Origin: Pseudomonas putida
Lineage (GTDB): Bacteria > Pseudomonadota > Gammaproteobacteria > Pseudomonadales > Pseudomonadaceae
Direction: 5' to 3'
Assembly: GCF_016406145.1 (NCBI RefSeq)
Contig: NZ_CP066306.1
Coordinates: 4,712,001 to 4,776,000, forward strand
DNA: 64,000 bases
The notes under the pieces are model-generated. The model was not told where the DNA came from. It made no database searches and was given only the letters and a program-made list of their open reading frames with translations. How positions within the stretch are numbered: position 1 is the stretch's first letter; every line of letters begins with the position of its first letter. Positions 20,529 to 29,626 of this stretch are shown here, one piece after another. A program made the translations under genes and the position numbers.

Positions 20529-20557
20529 TTGCCGCATTTCGTATCCCGAAGCGGCAA
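20529..20557 (+). terminator. Weak hairpin between dppA copies 1 and 2
   Basis: TTGCCGC and GCGGCAA arms (7 bp) with a 15-base loop followed by a short A run, located 25 bases before the second dppA. No T tract on the plus strand; it may reduce read-through or protect the upstream message rather than end it. Confidence 0.3.
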
Positions 20558-20581
20558 AAACGGACGGAAAAAGGATTTGCC

Positions 20582-22174
20582 ATGCGCCACACCACACTGT
20601 TTTCCACACTGCTCGCCGTTGGCCTGCTGAGCCAGGCATCGGCCCTTCAGGCCGGTAACCTGGTGTTCTGCTCCGAGGGTAGCCCGGCTGGGTTCGACAC
20701 AGCCCAATACACAACTGCCACCGACAACGATGCGGCAGAACCGATCTACAACCGCCTGGTGGAATTCCAACGCGGCGGTACGGCAGTACATCCCGCCCTG
20801 GCAACGAAGTGGGAAGTATCCGACGATGGCCTGCGCTACACCTTCCACCTGCGCGAAGGCGTGAAATTCCACGCCAACAAAGCATTCACCCCTAGCCGCG
20901 ACTTCAACGCCGATGACGTGCTGTTCACCTTCAACCGCATGCTCGACCGCGAGCACCCGTTCCGCCAGGCTTACCCCACCGAGTTCCCCTACTTCGTCAG
21001 CATGGGCCTGGACAAGAACATCGCAGGCATCGAAAAGACCGGCCCGATGACCGTTGTCTTTACCCTGAACGAGGTCGATGCCGCCTTCGTACAGAACCTG
21101 GCGATGAGCTTCGCTTCGGTGCTTTCGGCTGAATATGCCGAGTATCTGATGGCGAGCGGGCGCCCCAGCGACATCAACCAGCAGCCTATCGGTACCGGCC
21201 CGTTCGTGTTTCAGCGCTACCAGAAGGATTCGCAGATCCGCTTCAAAGGCAACAAGGACTACTGGGCGCCGGACGAGGTGAAACTCGACAACCTGGTGTT
21301 TTCGATCAACACCGACCCATCGGTGCGCATCCAGAAGCTGCGCCGCGGCGAATGCCAGGTCACCCTGCACCCACGCCCGGCCGACCTGCCAGCCCTCAAG
21401 CAAGACAGCAAGCTGCAGGTGCTGCAACAACCAGGCTTCAACCTCGGCTATATCGCTTACAACACCCAGCACCCACCGTTCGACCGCCTGGAGGTACGCC
21501 AGGCCATGGACATGGCAGTGAACAAGCAGGCGATCCTGCAGGCGGTGTATCAGGACTCCGGACAACGCGCAGTCAACGCCATGCCACCAACCCAATGGTC
21601 CTATGACGACAGCCTCAAGGACGCACCCTACGACCCTGAGAAGGCCCGCCAGCTGCTCAAGCAGGCCGGGGTCAAGGAAGGCACCGAAGTCACCCTGTGG
21701 GCCATGCCCGTGCAGCGCCCGTACAACCCCAACGCCAAGCTCATGGCCGAGATACTTCAGGCCGACTGGAACAAGCTCGGCTTCAATGTGCGCATCGTCA
21801 GTTATGAATGGGGCGAGTACATCAAGCGCATGAAAAACGGCGAGCACGACATCGCCCTGATCGGCTGGACCGGTGACAACGGCGACCCGGATAACTGGCT
21901 GGGCACCCTCTACAGCTGCGATGCCATCGGCAGCAACAACTACTCGCTGTGGTGCGACCGGCAGTACGACAGCCTGGTCAAGCAGGCCAAGCAGGTAACC
22001 GACCGTGAGCAGCGCACGGTGCTTTACCAGCAGGCCCAGCAACGCCTCAAACAGCAGGTGCCGATCACGCCGGTGGCTCACTCCACTGTGAACCAGCCGC
22101 TCAGCGTCAAGGTGGCCGGCTTCAAGGTGAGCCCCTTTGGCCGAAATGATTTTTCCGGAGTGAGCGTTGATTGA
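20582..22174 (+). CDS. Dipeptide ABC transporter substrate-binding protein (DppA-like, copy 2)
   Basis: 530 residues; signal peptide of about 22 residues (LLAVGLLSQASALQA). SBP family 5. It shares long near-identical blocks with copy 1 (LVFCSEGSPAGFD, ADDVLFTFNRMLD, VNAMPPTQWSYDD, WTGDNGDPDNWLGTLY), yet lacks the SAE insertion before the first loop (ATDNDAAEPIYNRL against DFDASAETVFNRL). Good AAGGA site before ATG 20582. A paralogue with probably shifted peptide preference. Followed by a REP pair and then the porin gene. Confidence 0.92.
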   Translation: MRHTTLFSTLLAVGLLSQASALQAGNLVFCSEGSPAGFDTAQYTTATDNDAAEPIYNRLVEFQRGGTAVHPALATKWEVSDDGLRYTFHLREGVKFHANKAFTPSRDFNADDVLFTFNRMLDREHPFRQAYPTEFPYFVSMGLDKNIAGIEKTGPMTVVFTLNEVDAAFVQNLAMSFASVLSAEYAEYLMASGRPSDINQQPIGTGPFVFQRYQKDSQIRFKGNKDYWAPDEVKLDNLVFSINTDPSVRIQKLRRGECQVTLHPRPADLPALKQDSKLQVLQQPGFNLGYIAYNTQHPPFDRLEVRQAMDMAVNKQAILQAVYQDSGQRAVNAMPPTQWSYDDSLKDAPYDPEKARQLLKQAGVKEGTEVTLWAMPVQRPYNPNAKLMAEILQADWNKLGFNVRIVSYEWGEYIKRMKNGEHDIALIGWTGDNGDPDNWLGTLYSCDAIGSNNYSLWCDRQYDSLVKQAKQVTDREQRTVLYQQAQQRLKQQVPITPVAHSTVNQPLSVKVAGFKVSPFGRNDFSGVSVD

Positions 22175-22189
22175 GCGTTAGCCGGTAGC

Positions 22190-22284
22190 GGCCCTCTCGC
22201 CGGCAAGCCGGCTCCTACAGAAATGGCACAAGCCTGGGGATCTTTATTGATTCCTGTGGGCGCCGGCTTGCCGGCGAAAGGGCC
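22190..22284. repeat. Inverted pair of REP elements (CGGCAAGCCGG family)
   Basis: Two facing copies with cores CGCCGGCAAGCCGGC and GCCGGCTTGCCGGCG, about 40 bases apart, between the second dppA and the porin gene. It splits the dpp locus and may lower read-through or set different message stabilities for binding proteins and porin. Confidence 0.85.
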
Positions 22285-22395
22285 AGCACTGGCCCCCTGA
22301 TTGGCCCGGTAACCCCGGGCAACCCTGGCAACACCGCAACAACCCGGCCCACAAGGCCAGGCAATAACTAAAAGAACAGAAAGGGAGCTTTCACT

Positions 22396-23775
22396 TTGAG
22401 ACTATTCACGTTCACCACACTGGCGTTATCCATCGCCTCCTTCGCCGCCGTGGCCCAGGCCGACACCCAGAGCCAGGACTACGTCCCGTTCAGCCTCAAA
22501 GGCACCAGCGAGCAGGATGAGGCCAAAGGTTTCATCGACGGCCAGAGCCTGTCCGGCAGTACCCGCAACTGGTACGCCCGCGAACGCGCCACCCGCGCGC
22601 CGTTGTTCAAGTACTACAAAAGCGACGGCACACGCCACGACAGCCACAGCCGCGACAACTGGCTGCAGGGCACCATCCTCAATTACAGCTCGGGCTTCAC
22701 CCAGGGGACCGTGGGTTTTGCCGTGGAGGCAGCCGGCTACAACGCCATCGCCCTTGAGCAAGGCCGCGCCGCAGTCGCAGGGCCGAACAACCGTACCCTG
22801 ACCCATAGCGATGGCGACCCCGTCGGCCAGTGGAGCAAGATGGGCCTGGCCAACGTCAAGGCACGGGTGTCCAACACCACCCTCACCGTCGGCCGCCAGT
22901 CCGTGGACACGCCGATGATCGCGTACATCGGCAACCGTGCCTTGCCCTCCAGCTTCCAGGGCGCGTTCCTGCACAGTGCCGAGTTCGACAACCTGTCATT
23001 CGACCTGGGCACCTTCGACCGCGTCTCGCCGCGCACCGAACAGAGCCTGAGCAAGTTTCGCAGCGAGTACGGCGCCGCTGGCGTGGAAACCGACCGCGCC
23101 AGTACCGCCGGGGTCAACTACCAGCCGCTCAAGAGCCTGACCACCAGCCTGTACGCCACCAAGGTCGACGACTTCTGGAACCAGTACTACTTCGGCGCCA
23201 GCCACGTGCTGGGCGACAGCACGGTGCTGAGCCTGACCACCGGCCTGAACTACTACAAGACCGTGGACGCAGGCAGCCAGAAGATGGGCGAGATCGACAA
23301 CGACACCTACAGCCTGTCGTTCGGCCTGACCCACCAGGCCCATACCCTCAGCGCTTCGTGGCAGCAGGTCAACGGTAACGAGTACTTCGACTACCTGCAC
23401 GAAACCAACGGCATCTACCTGGCCAACTCCCTGCTCTCGGACTTCAACGGCCCGAACGAGAAATCCCTGCAGATTTCCTACGTGCTGAACATGGCGCCGT
23501 ATGGCGTGCCGGGCCTGAAGTTCAACCTGTACAACGCCCGCGGCTGGGGCATCGACGGCACCCATTACCGCGGTACGGCCTATGACGTGAACGGCCTGGA
23601 TGGCGAAACCCACTATGAGTGGGGTATCGGCACCAGCTACGCGGTGCAGAGCGGGCCGCTGAAAGACACCAGCATCCGCGCTACCTATACCGCGCATCGC
23701 GCCAGCAAGGCACAGGCCGATGGCAGCCTGGATGAGTTCCGCGTGGTGACCACCATTCCGTTCAACATTCTCTGA
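22396..23775 (+). CDS. opdP: OprD-family outer-membrane porin (OpdP-like)
   Basis: 459 residues from TTG 22396, which has AAGGGAG 8 bases upstream. Signal peptide about 22 residues (ending AQA). OprD family: KGFIDGQSL near the mature start, WYARERATRAP, then an 18-strand barrel ending in FRVVTTIPFNIL. Within the family the position inside a dpp locus points to OpdP, the di/tripeptide (glycine-glutamate) channel of P. aeruginosa. It would supply peptides to the three binding proteins. A non-ATG start is the only irregularity. Confidence 0.88.
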   Translation: MRLFTFTTLALSIASFAAVAQADTQSQDYVPFSLKGTSEQDEAKGFIDGQSLSGSTRNWYARERATRAPLFKYYKSDGTRHDSHSRDNWLQGTILNYSSGFTQGTVGFAVEAAGYNAIALEQGRAAVAGPNNRTLTHSDGDPVGQWSKMGLANVKARVSNTTLTVGRQSVDTPMIAYIGNRALPSSFQGAFLHSAEFDNLSFDLGTFDRVSPRTEQSLSKFRSEYGAAGVETDRASTAGVNYQPLKSLTTSLYATKVDDFWNQYYFGASHVLGDSTVLSLTTGLNYYKTVDAGSQKMGEIDNDTYSLSFGLTHQAHTLSASWQQVNGNEYFDYLHETNGIYLANSLLSDFNGPNEKSLQISYVLNMAPYGVPGLKFNLYNARGWGIDGTHYRGTAYDVNGLDGETHYEWGIGTSYAVQSGPLKDTSIRATYTAHRASKAQADGSLDEFRVVTTIPFNIL

Positions 23776-23848
23776 CCGCTTACGCCCAGGTCCGCTTCAG
23801 CGCGGGCCCGGGCGGCTACGCTGGAATCATTGCAAGCAAGGAGGACAC

Positions 23849-25444
23849 ATGACATCGCTACCGCTACGCGCTGCCCTGGCAGCGGTCATCCTCGGCGCCG
23901 CCGGCAACCTGGCGGCCAAGCCGCTGGTGGTGTGCACCGAAGCCAGCCCGGAAGGCTTCGACATCGTTCAATACACCACGGCGGTCACCGCCGATGCCTC
24001 GGCTGAGACGGTGTTCAACCGCCTGGTCGACTTCAAGCCCGGCACCACCGACATCCAGCCAGCCCTGGCCGAACGCTGGGACATCTCGGCCGATGGCCTG
24101 ACCTACACCTTCCACCTGCGCCAAGGGGTGAAGTTCCACACCACCGGTTACTTCAAACCGACCCGCGATTTCAATGCCGACGACGTGCTGTGGAGCCTGC
24201 GTCGCCAGCTCGACCCTAACCACCCGTGGCACGACAAGACCAGCGTCGGCTACCCGTATTTCGAGAGCATGGCCTTCAAGGACCTGCTCAAATCGGTGGA
24301 CAAGACCGACGACCACACCGTGGTCATCACCCTGACCCGCCCGCAAGCACCGTTCCTGCGTGACATGGCCATGGGCTTCACCTCGATCTACTCCGCCGAA
24401 TACGGCGACCAGTTGCTCAAGGCAGGCAAGACCGGCGACCTCAACAGCAAACCGGTGGGCACTGGCGCGTTCATCTTCCAGCGCTACAACAAGGACGCCC
24501 AGGTGCGCTTCAAGGCCAACCCGGACTACTTCCGCGGCAAGCCGCCGGCCGACTCGCTGATTTTCGCCATCGCCACCGACAGCAACGTGCGCCTGCAGAA
24601 GCTGCGCGCCAATGAATGCCAGGTGGCGCTTTACCCGAAACCGGACGACGTGGCGTCGATCAAGGCTGATCCCAAGCTGAAGGTCGCCGAGATCGAGGCC
24701 CTGGTCACCGGCTATATCGCCATGAACACCGAGCACAAATACCTCAGCGATGTGCGCGTGCGCAAAGCCATCAACATGGCCTTCGACCGCCAGACCCACG
24801 TCGACCAGCTGTTCGGCAAGGGCAATGCGCTGGTGGGGGTAAACCCTTATCCGCCGACCATGATCGGCTACAACAGTGCCAACCAGAACCCACCCCGTGA
24901 CCTGGCCAAGGCCCGTGAACTGCTCCAGCAGGCCGGCGTGCCGCAAGGCACGGTCATCACGCTGTTCACCCGCAATGGCGGCGGCGCGACCAACCCCAAC
25001 CCACGGCTGTCGGCGGAAATGCTCCAGTCCGACCTCGCCAAAATCGGCCTGAAGCTGGACATCCGTGTGATGGAGTGGGCCGAGATGCTGCGCCGGGCGA
25101 AAAACGGCGAGGCCGACCTGGTCTCCACCGGCTGGGCCGGCGACAACGGCGACCCGGACAATTTCCTCAGCCCCCTGCTCAGCTGCGATGCAGTCAAAAG
25201 TGGCGAGAACTACGCGCGCTGGTGCAACTCGAAGTTTCAGGACCTGATCACCCGCGCCCGTGAGGTGATCGACAACGACGAGCGTGCCAGGCTCTATGCC
25301 GAGGCATTGAAGGTGTACGATGACGACCAGCCCTGGATCAGCATGGCGCATCCGAAGATGTTCACTGCCATGCGTGACAACGTGGAGGGTTATGTGATCA
25401 ACCCTCTGACCAACAACAACTTCGCCACCACCCAGGTGAAGTAG
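23849..25444 (+). CDS. Dipeptide ABC transporter substrate-binding protein (DppA-like, copy 3)
   Basis: 531 residues, signal peptide of about 22 residues, SBP family 5. Strong AAGGAGG before ATG 23849. It keeps LVVCTEASPEGFD, YTFHLRQGVKFHT and WAGDNGDPDNFLSPL, but is clearly further from copies 1 and 2 (for example NPYPPTMIGYNSANQNPP replaces the NAMPPTQWSYD region, and RNGGGATNPNPRLSAEML replaces the MPVQRPYNPNAKLMAE region). It is an older paralogue, immediately upstream of the permease genes and probably the partner co-transcribed with them. Confidence 0.92.
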   Translation: MTSLPLRAALAAVILGAAGNLAAKPLVVCTEASPEGFDIVQYTTAVTADASAETVFNRLVDFKPGTTDIQPALAERWDISADGLTYTFHLRQGVKFHTTGYFKPTRDFNADDVLWSLRRQLDPNHPWHDKTSVGYPYFESMAFKDLLKSVDKTDDHTVVITLTRPQAPFLRDMAMGFTSIYSAEYGDQLLKAGKTGDLNSKPVGTGAFIFQRYNKDAQVRFKANPDYFRGKPPADSLIFAIATDSNVRLQKLRANECQVALYPKPDDVASIKADPKLKVAEIEALVTGYIAMNTEHKYLSDVRVRKAINMAFDRQTHVDQLFGKGNALVGVNPYPPTMIGYNSANQNPPRDLAKARELLQQAGVPQGTVITLFTRNGGGATNPNPRLSAEMLQSDLAKIGLKLDIRVMEWAEMLRRAKNGEADLVSTGWAGDNGDPDNFLSPLLSCDAVKSGENYARWCNSKFQDLITRAREVIDNDERARLYAEALKVYDDDQPWISMAHPKMFTAMRDNVEGYVINPLTNNNFATTQVK

Positions 25445-25520
25445 AACAACAACGACCGCCGGCAACCCACACGGGCACCGGCGGCACCGCCGTACAACGG
25501 CTGATGAGGTAACCCTGACA

Positions 25521-26531
25521 ATGTTGAGTTTTATTGCCCGGCGCCTGGGCCTGCTGATACCGACGTTTTTCGGCATCACCTTGCTGACCTTCGCGCTCAT
25601 ACGCCTGATCCCCGGCGACCCGGTGGAAGTGATGATGGGCGAGCGCAGGGTCGACCCCGAGATGCACGCCCAGGCCATGGAGCGCCTGGGCCTGAACAAG
25701 CCACTGCCGGTCCAGTACCTGGATTACGTGGGCAAGCTCGCCCAGGGTGACCTGGGCGAGTCGCTGCGCACCCGCGAAAGCGTATGGAGCGAGTTCCTCA
25801 CCCTGTTCCCCGCCACACTGGAACTGGCCTTTGCCGCGCTGCTGTTCGCCGGCATCGTCGGCCTGCTGGCCGGCGTGATCGCTGCGCTCAAGCGTGGCTC
25901 GCTGTTCGATCACGGGGTCATGGGTATCTCCCTGGCTGGCTATTCGATGCCGATTTTCTGGTGGGGCCTGATCCTGATCATGTTCTTCTCGGTGAGCCTG
26001 GGCTGGACTCCGGTCTCCGGGCGCATCGACCTGCTGTACGACATCGAGCCGAAAACCGGCTTCATGCTCATCGATACCCTGCTCAGTGACGAAGAAGGCG
26101 CGTTCAAGGATGCGGTGATGCACCTGATCCTGCCGGCCATCGTGCTCGGCACCATCCCGTTGGCGGTGATCGCCCGCATGACCCGCTCGTCCATGCTCGA
26201 AGTGCTGCGCGAAGACTACATTCGCACTGCGCGCGCCAAAGGCCTGTCACCGGCCCGCGTGGTGTTCGTGCACGGCCTGCGTAATGCGCTGATCCCGGTG
26301 CTGACCGTCTTCGGCCTGCAGGTCGGCACGCTGCTGGCCGGTGCGGTGCTGACCGAAACCATCTTCTCCTGGCCGGGCATCGGCAAATGGCTGATCGAAG
26401 CCATCGGTGCCCGTGACTACCCCGTGGTCCAGAACGGCATCCTGTTGATCGCCTGCCTGGTGATCCTGGTCAACTTCGTCGTGGACATCCTCTACGGCCT
26501 GGCCAACCCACGCATCCGTCATCAGCGCTGA
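25521..26531 (+). CDS. dppB: Dipeptide ABC transporter permease DppB
   Basis: 336 residues, six membrane segments, the standard DppB length. N-terminal FIARRLGLLIPTFFGITLL and the EAA-type loop EVLREDYIRTARAKGLSP (near residue 230) that contacts the ATPases are present. Forms the channel with DppC. It follows the third binding protein by 76 bases. Confidence 0.95.
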   Translation: MLSFIARRLGLLIPTFFGITLLTFALIRLIPGDPVEVMMGERRVDPEMHAQAMERLGLNKPLPVQYLDYVGKLAQGDLGESLRTRESVWSEFLTLFPATLELAFAALLFAGIVGLLAGVIAALKRGSLFDHGVMGISLAGYSMPIFWWGLILIMFFSVSLGWTPVSGRIDLLYDIEPKTGFMLIDTLLSDEEGAFKDAVMHLILPAIVLGTIPLAVIARMTRSSMLEVLREDYIRTARAKGLSPARVVFVHGLRNALIPVLTVFGLQVGTLLAGAVLTETIFSWPGIGKWLIEAIGARDYPVVQNGILLIACLVILVNFVVDILYGLANPRIRHQR

Positions 26532-26541
26532 GGCCTTCGCC

Positions 26542-27468
26542 ATGACTAGCCCGATTCCGAAATCCGTGACGCCGGCCAGCCCGGTGGACCAAAGCCTGCT
26601 CTATCCCTCGCCCTACAAAGAATTCTGGCATGCCTTCTCGCGCAACAAGGGCGCGGTGATGGGCCTGGCCTTCATGTGCGTGGTGGTGTTCTGTGCGCTG
26701 TTCGCGCCCTGGGTGGCGCCGCATGACCCAAGCGAACAGTACCGTGACTTCCTTCTGACCCCGCCGGTATGGCTCGAAGGCGGTACCTGGCAATTCATCC
26801 TCGGCACCGACGAACTGGGCCGCGACCTGCTCTCGCGGCTGATCCAGGGCGCCCGGCTGTCGCTGCTGATCGGCCTGTCGTCGGTGGTGATGTCGCTGAT
26901 CCCAGGCATCCTGCTGGGCCTGCTGGCCGGTTTCTTCCCGCACTTCCTCGGCCCGTCGATCATGCGCCTGATGGACGTGATGCTGGCCCTGCCATCGCTG
27001 CTGCTGGCCGTGGCGATCGTCGCCATTCTCGGCCCAGGCCTGATCAACACTGTGATCGCCATCGCCATCGTGTCGCTACCGTCCTACGTGCGCCTGACCC
27101 GCGCTGCGGTGATGGGTGAACTGAACCGCGACTACGTGACCGCCGCGCGCTTGGCTGGCGCCGGGTTGCCACGGCTGATGTTCGTCACCGTGCTGCCCAA
27201 CTGCATGGCGCCACTGATCGTGCAGGCCACCTTGAGCTTCTCCTCGGCCATCCTCGACGCCGCTGCGCTGGGCTTCCTGGGCCTGGGTGTACAACCGCCG
27301 ACCCCGGAGTGGGGCACCATGCTCGCCTCGGCCCGGGACTACATCGAGCGCGCCTGGTGGGTGGTGAGCCTGCCCGGCCTGACCATCCTGCTCAGTGTGC
27401 TGGCAATCAACCTGATGGGCGACGGCTTGCGCGATGCGCTGGACCCGAAACTCAAGAACGCCGCCTGA
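26542..27468 (+). CDS. dppC: Dipeptide ABC transporter permease DppC
   Basis: 308 residues with the usual N-terminal segment, then six membrane helices. [20 protein letters not shown] and the EAA loop [16 protein letters not shown] are typical of OppC/DppC permeases. It starts 10 bases after dppB and ends 10 bases before dppD, so they form one operon. Confidence 0.95.
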   Translation: MTSPIPKSVTPASPVDQSLLYPSPYKEFWHAFSRNKGAVMGLAFMCVVVFCALFAPWVAPHDPSEQYRDFLLTPPVWLEGGTWQFILGTDELGRDLLSRLIQGARLSLLIGLSSVVMSLIPGILLGLLAGFFPHFLGPSIMRLMDVMLALPSLLLAVAIVAILGPGLINTVIAIAIVSLPSYVRLTRAAVMGELNRDYVTAARLAGAGLPRLMFVTVLPNCMAPLIVQATLSFSSAILDAAALGFLGLGVQPPTPEWGTMLASARDYIERAWWVVSLPGLTILLSVLAINLMGDGLRDALDPKLKNAA

Positions 27469-27478
27469 GGAGAGCGCC

Positions 27479-28447
27479 ATGTCACTGTTGCAGATCAACA
27501 ACCTGAGCGTGCGCTTCGGCGACGCCAATGCAATCCCTGTGGTGGACGGCCTGGACCTGGCGGTGGACGCCGGTGAAATCCTGGCCATTGTGGGTGAGTC
27601 CGGGTCGGGCAAATCGGTCACCATGATGGCCCTGATGGGCCTGATCGATGCCCCCGGGCGCATCACCGCCGATACGCTCACATTCGACGGCACCAACATG
27701 CTCAAACTCAGCCCCCGCCAGCGGCGCAAGGTGGTGGGCAAGGACATCGCCATGGTCTTCCAGGACCCGATGACCGCGCTCAACCCCAGCTACACCGTGG
27801 GCTACCAGATCGAAGAAGTGCTGCGCCAGCACCTGGGTCTCAAAGGCAAGGCCGCGCGCCAGCGTGCCCTGGAGCTGCTGAAAAAGGTCGAGATCCCGGC
27901 TGCCGAAAGCCGCCTGGACGCCTACCCGCACCAGCTATCCGGTGGCATGAGCCAGCGCGTAGCGATTGCCATGGCGATTGCCGGGGAGCCCAAGCTGCTG
28001 ATAGCCGACGAGCCGACCACGGCGCTGGACGTGACCATCCAGGCGCAGATCATGGAACTGCTGATCAACCTGCAGAAGGAGCGCAACATGGCGCTCATCC
28101 TGATTACCCACGACCTGGCCGTGGTCGCCGAAACCGCCAAACGCGTCTGTGTGATGTATGCCGGCCAAGCCGTGGAAGTGGGCCAGGTGCCAGAGCTGTT
28201 CGACGTGCCCGCGCACCCCTACAGCGAAGCACTGCTGGCGGCGATCCCCGAACACAGCATCGGCGCCGAACGCCTGGCCACGCTACCGGGCATCGTCCCT
28301 GGCCGTTACGACCGCCCGGACGGCTGCCTGCTGTCGCCACGCTGCCCGTACGTGCAGGACAACTGCCGGCGCCAACGCCCGCCCCTTGATCCTCAGGCCC
28401 ATAGCCTAGTGCGTTGCTTCTACCCGCTGAACCAGGAGGTGGCGTGA
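27479..28447 (+). CDS. dppD: Dipeptide ABC transporter ATP-binding protein DppD
   Basis: 322 residues. Walker [10 protein letters not shown] (near residue 38), signature [12 protein letters not shown], Walker [14 protein letters not shown] and the H-loop LITHDLAVV are intact. The C-terminal oligopeptide/dipeptide extension has cysteines in [16 protein letters not shown], the known iron-sulfur-type motif of these ATPases. ATG 27479 follows GAGGAGAG; an earlier in-frame start at 27434 would overlap dppC. One base of overlap with dppF. Confidence 0.95.
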   Translation: MSLLQINNLSVRFGDANAIPVVDGLDLAVDAGEILAIVGESGSGKSVTMMALMGLIDAPGRITADTLTFDGTNMLKLSPRQRRKVVGKDIAMVFQDPMTALNPSYTVGYQIEEVLRQHLGLKGKAARQRALELLKKVEIPAAESRLDAYPHQLSGGMSQRVAIAMAIAGEPKLLIADEPTTALDVTIQAQIMELLINLQKERNMALILITHDLAVVAETAKRVCVMYAGQAVEVGQVPELFDVPAHPYSEALLAAIPEHSIGAERLATLPGIVPGRYDRPDGCLLSPRCPYVQDNCRRQRPPLDPQAHSLVRCFYPLNQEVA

Positions 28448-29415
28448 TGAGCGTCGTTCTAACCGCACGGGAGCTGACCCGGCATTACGAAGTGTCCCGC
28501 GGGCTGTTCAAGGGCCATGCCTTGGTGCGCGCACTCAATGGCGTGTCATTCGAGCTGGAAGCTGGCAAGACCCTGGCCGTGGTGGGTGAGTCGGGTTGCG
28601 GCAAGTCCACGCTGGCGCGCGCACTGACATTGATCGAAGAGCCCTCTTCCGGCTCGTTGCAGATCGACGGCACCGAGGTCAAAGGCGCCAGCAAAAGCGA
28701 GCGCAAGCAGCTGCGCCGCGACGTCCAGATGGTGTTCCAGAGCCCCTATGCCTCGCTCAACCCACGGCAGAAGATCGGCGATCAGTTGGCCGAACCGCTG
28801 CTGATCAACACCTCCTTGAGCAAGGCCGAGCGGCGCGAAAAAGTGCAGAAGATGATGGAGCAAGTGGGGTTGCGGCCTGAGCATTACCAGCGCTACCCGC
28901 ACATGTTCTCGGGCGGCCAGCGCCAGCGCATCGCCCTGGCACGGGCGATGATGCTGCAACCCAAAGTGCTGGTGGCCGACGAACCGACCTCGGCGCTGGA
29001 TGTGTCGATCCAGGCACAGGTGCTGAACCTGTTCATGGACCTGCAGAAGGAGTTCAACACCGCCTACGTGTTCATATCCCACAACCTGGCAGTGGTACGC
29101 CACGTAGCGGATCAGGTGCTGGTGATGTACCTGGGCCGGCCGGCGGAAATGGGGCCGAAGGAAGATATCTACGAAAAGCCGCTGCACCCGTACACCCAGG
29201 CCCTGCTTTCAGCGACACCGGCCATACACCCGGACCCGTTGAAGCCGAAGATCCGCATTGCCGGCGAGCTGCCCAACCCGCTCAACCCGCCGGATGGGTG
29301 CGCATTTCACAAACGCTGCCCGTATGCGACGGAGCGGTGTGGTGTTGAAGTGCCGGCGTTTCGGCAGGTCGGGACCAGGCAAGTCGCCTGTCACTATGCC
29401 GAGCAGTTTCTTTAG
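28447..29415 (+). CDS. dppF: Dipeptide ABC transporter ATP-binding protein DppF
   Basis: 322 residues. Walker A GESGCGKST, signature FSGGQRQRIALA, Walker B VLVADEPTSALDV, H-loop FISHNLAVV, and the C-terminal CAFHKRCPYATERC cysteine motif. Second ATPase of the dimer with DppD. The start ATG 28447 overlaps the last base of the dppD stop and is preceded by AGGAGG. Last gene of the operon; a REP pair follows. Confidence 0.95.
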   Translation: MSVVLTARELTRHYEVSRGLFKGHALVRALNGVSFELEAGKTLAVVGESGCGKSTLARALTLIEEPSSGSLQIDGTEVKGASKSERKQLRRDVQMVFQSPYASLNPRQKIGDQLAEPLLINTSLSKAERREKVQKMMEQVGLRPEHYQRYPHMFSGGQRQRIALARAMMLQPKVLVADEPTSALDVSIQAQVLNLFMDLQKEFNTAYVFISHNLAVVRHVADQVLVMYLGRPAEMGPKEDIYEKPLHPYTQALLSATPAIHPDPLKPKIRIAGELPNPLNPPDGCAFHKRCPYATERCGVEVPAFRQVGTRQVACHYAEQFL

Positions 29416-29429
29416 GTCGGCATAGCCTC

Positions 29430-29515
29430 AATCGCCGGCAAGCCGGCCCCCACAGGTAGTTCACTGCTCCTGAGAACGGTGATGTACCTGTAGGAGCCGG
29501 CTTGCCGGCGATGGG
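29430..29515. repeat. Inverted pair of REP elements (CGGCAAGCCGG family)
   Basis: Facing copies ATCGCCGGCAAGCCGGC and GCCGGCTTGCCGGCGAT with CCCACAGG and CCTGTAGG tails, 35 bases apart, between the convergent ends of dppF and the 24-residue peptide gene. Confidence 0.85.
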
Positions 29516-29536
29516 CCGCACAGCGGCCCCAACCAC

Positions 29537-29611
29537 TCAATGCATGAATATCGCGATCAGAATGATCACCGGAATCGGCACCCCAAGCATCCACAGCAGT
29601 AATGAGCGCAT
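29537..29611 (-). CDS. 24-residue hydrophobic membrane peptide
   Basis: A 25-codon frame beginning at ATG 29611 and ending with TGA at 29537. The peptide starts MRSLLLWMLGVPIPVIILI and ends AIFMH: one positive charge near the start, then a continuous membrane-spanning stretch with a GVPIP kink. AAGGAG sits 7 bases before the ATG. It begins 15 bases after the stop of the membrane-protein gene upstream (29627), so the two look like a coupled operon. Too short for routine gene calling. Function unknown; a small subunit of the neighbouring membrane protein is possible. Confidence 0.72.
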   Translation of the reverse strand: MRSLLLWMLGVPIPVIILIAIFMH

Positions 29612-29626
29612 GATGTTTCTCCTTAC

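Noticed and set aside
20168..25699. Long minus-strand frames (637 and 611 codons) opposite the dppA genes
   Set aside because: Antisense shadows of three binding-protein genes; similar shadow peptides occur opposite each copy because the copies are similar.
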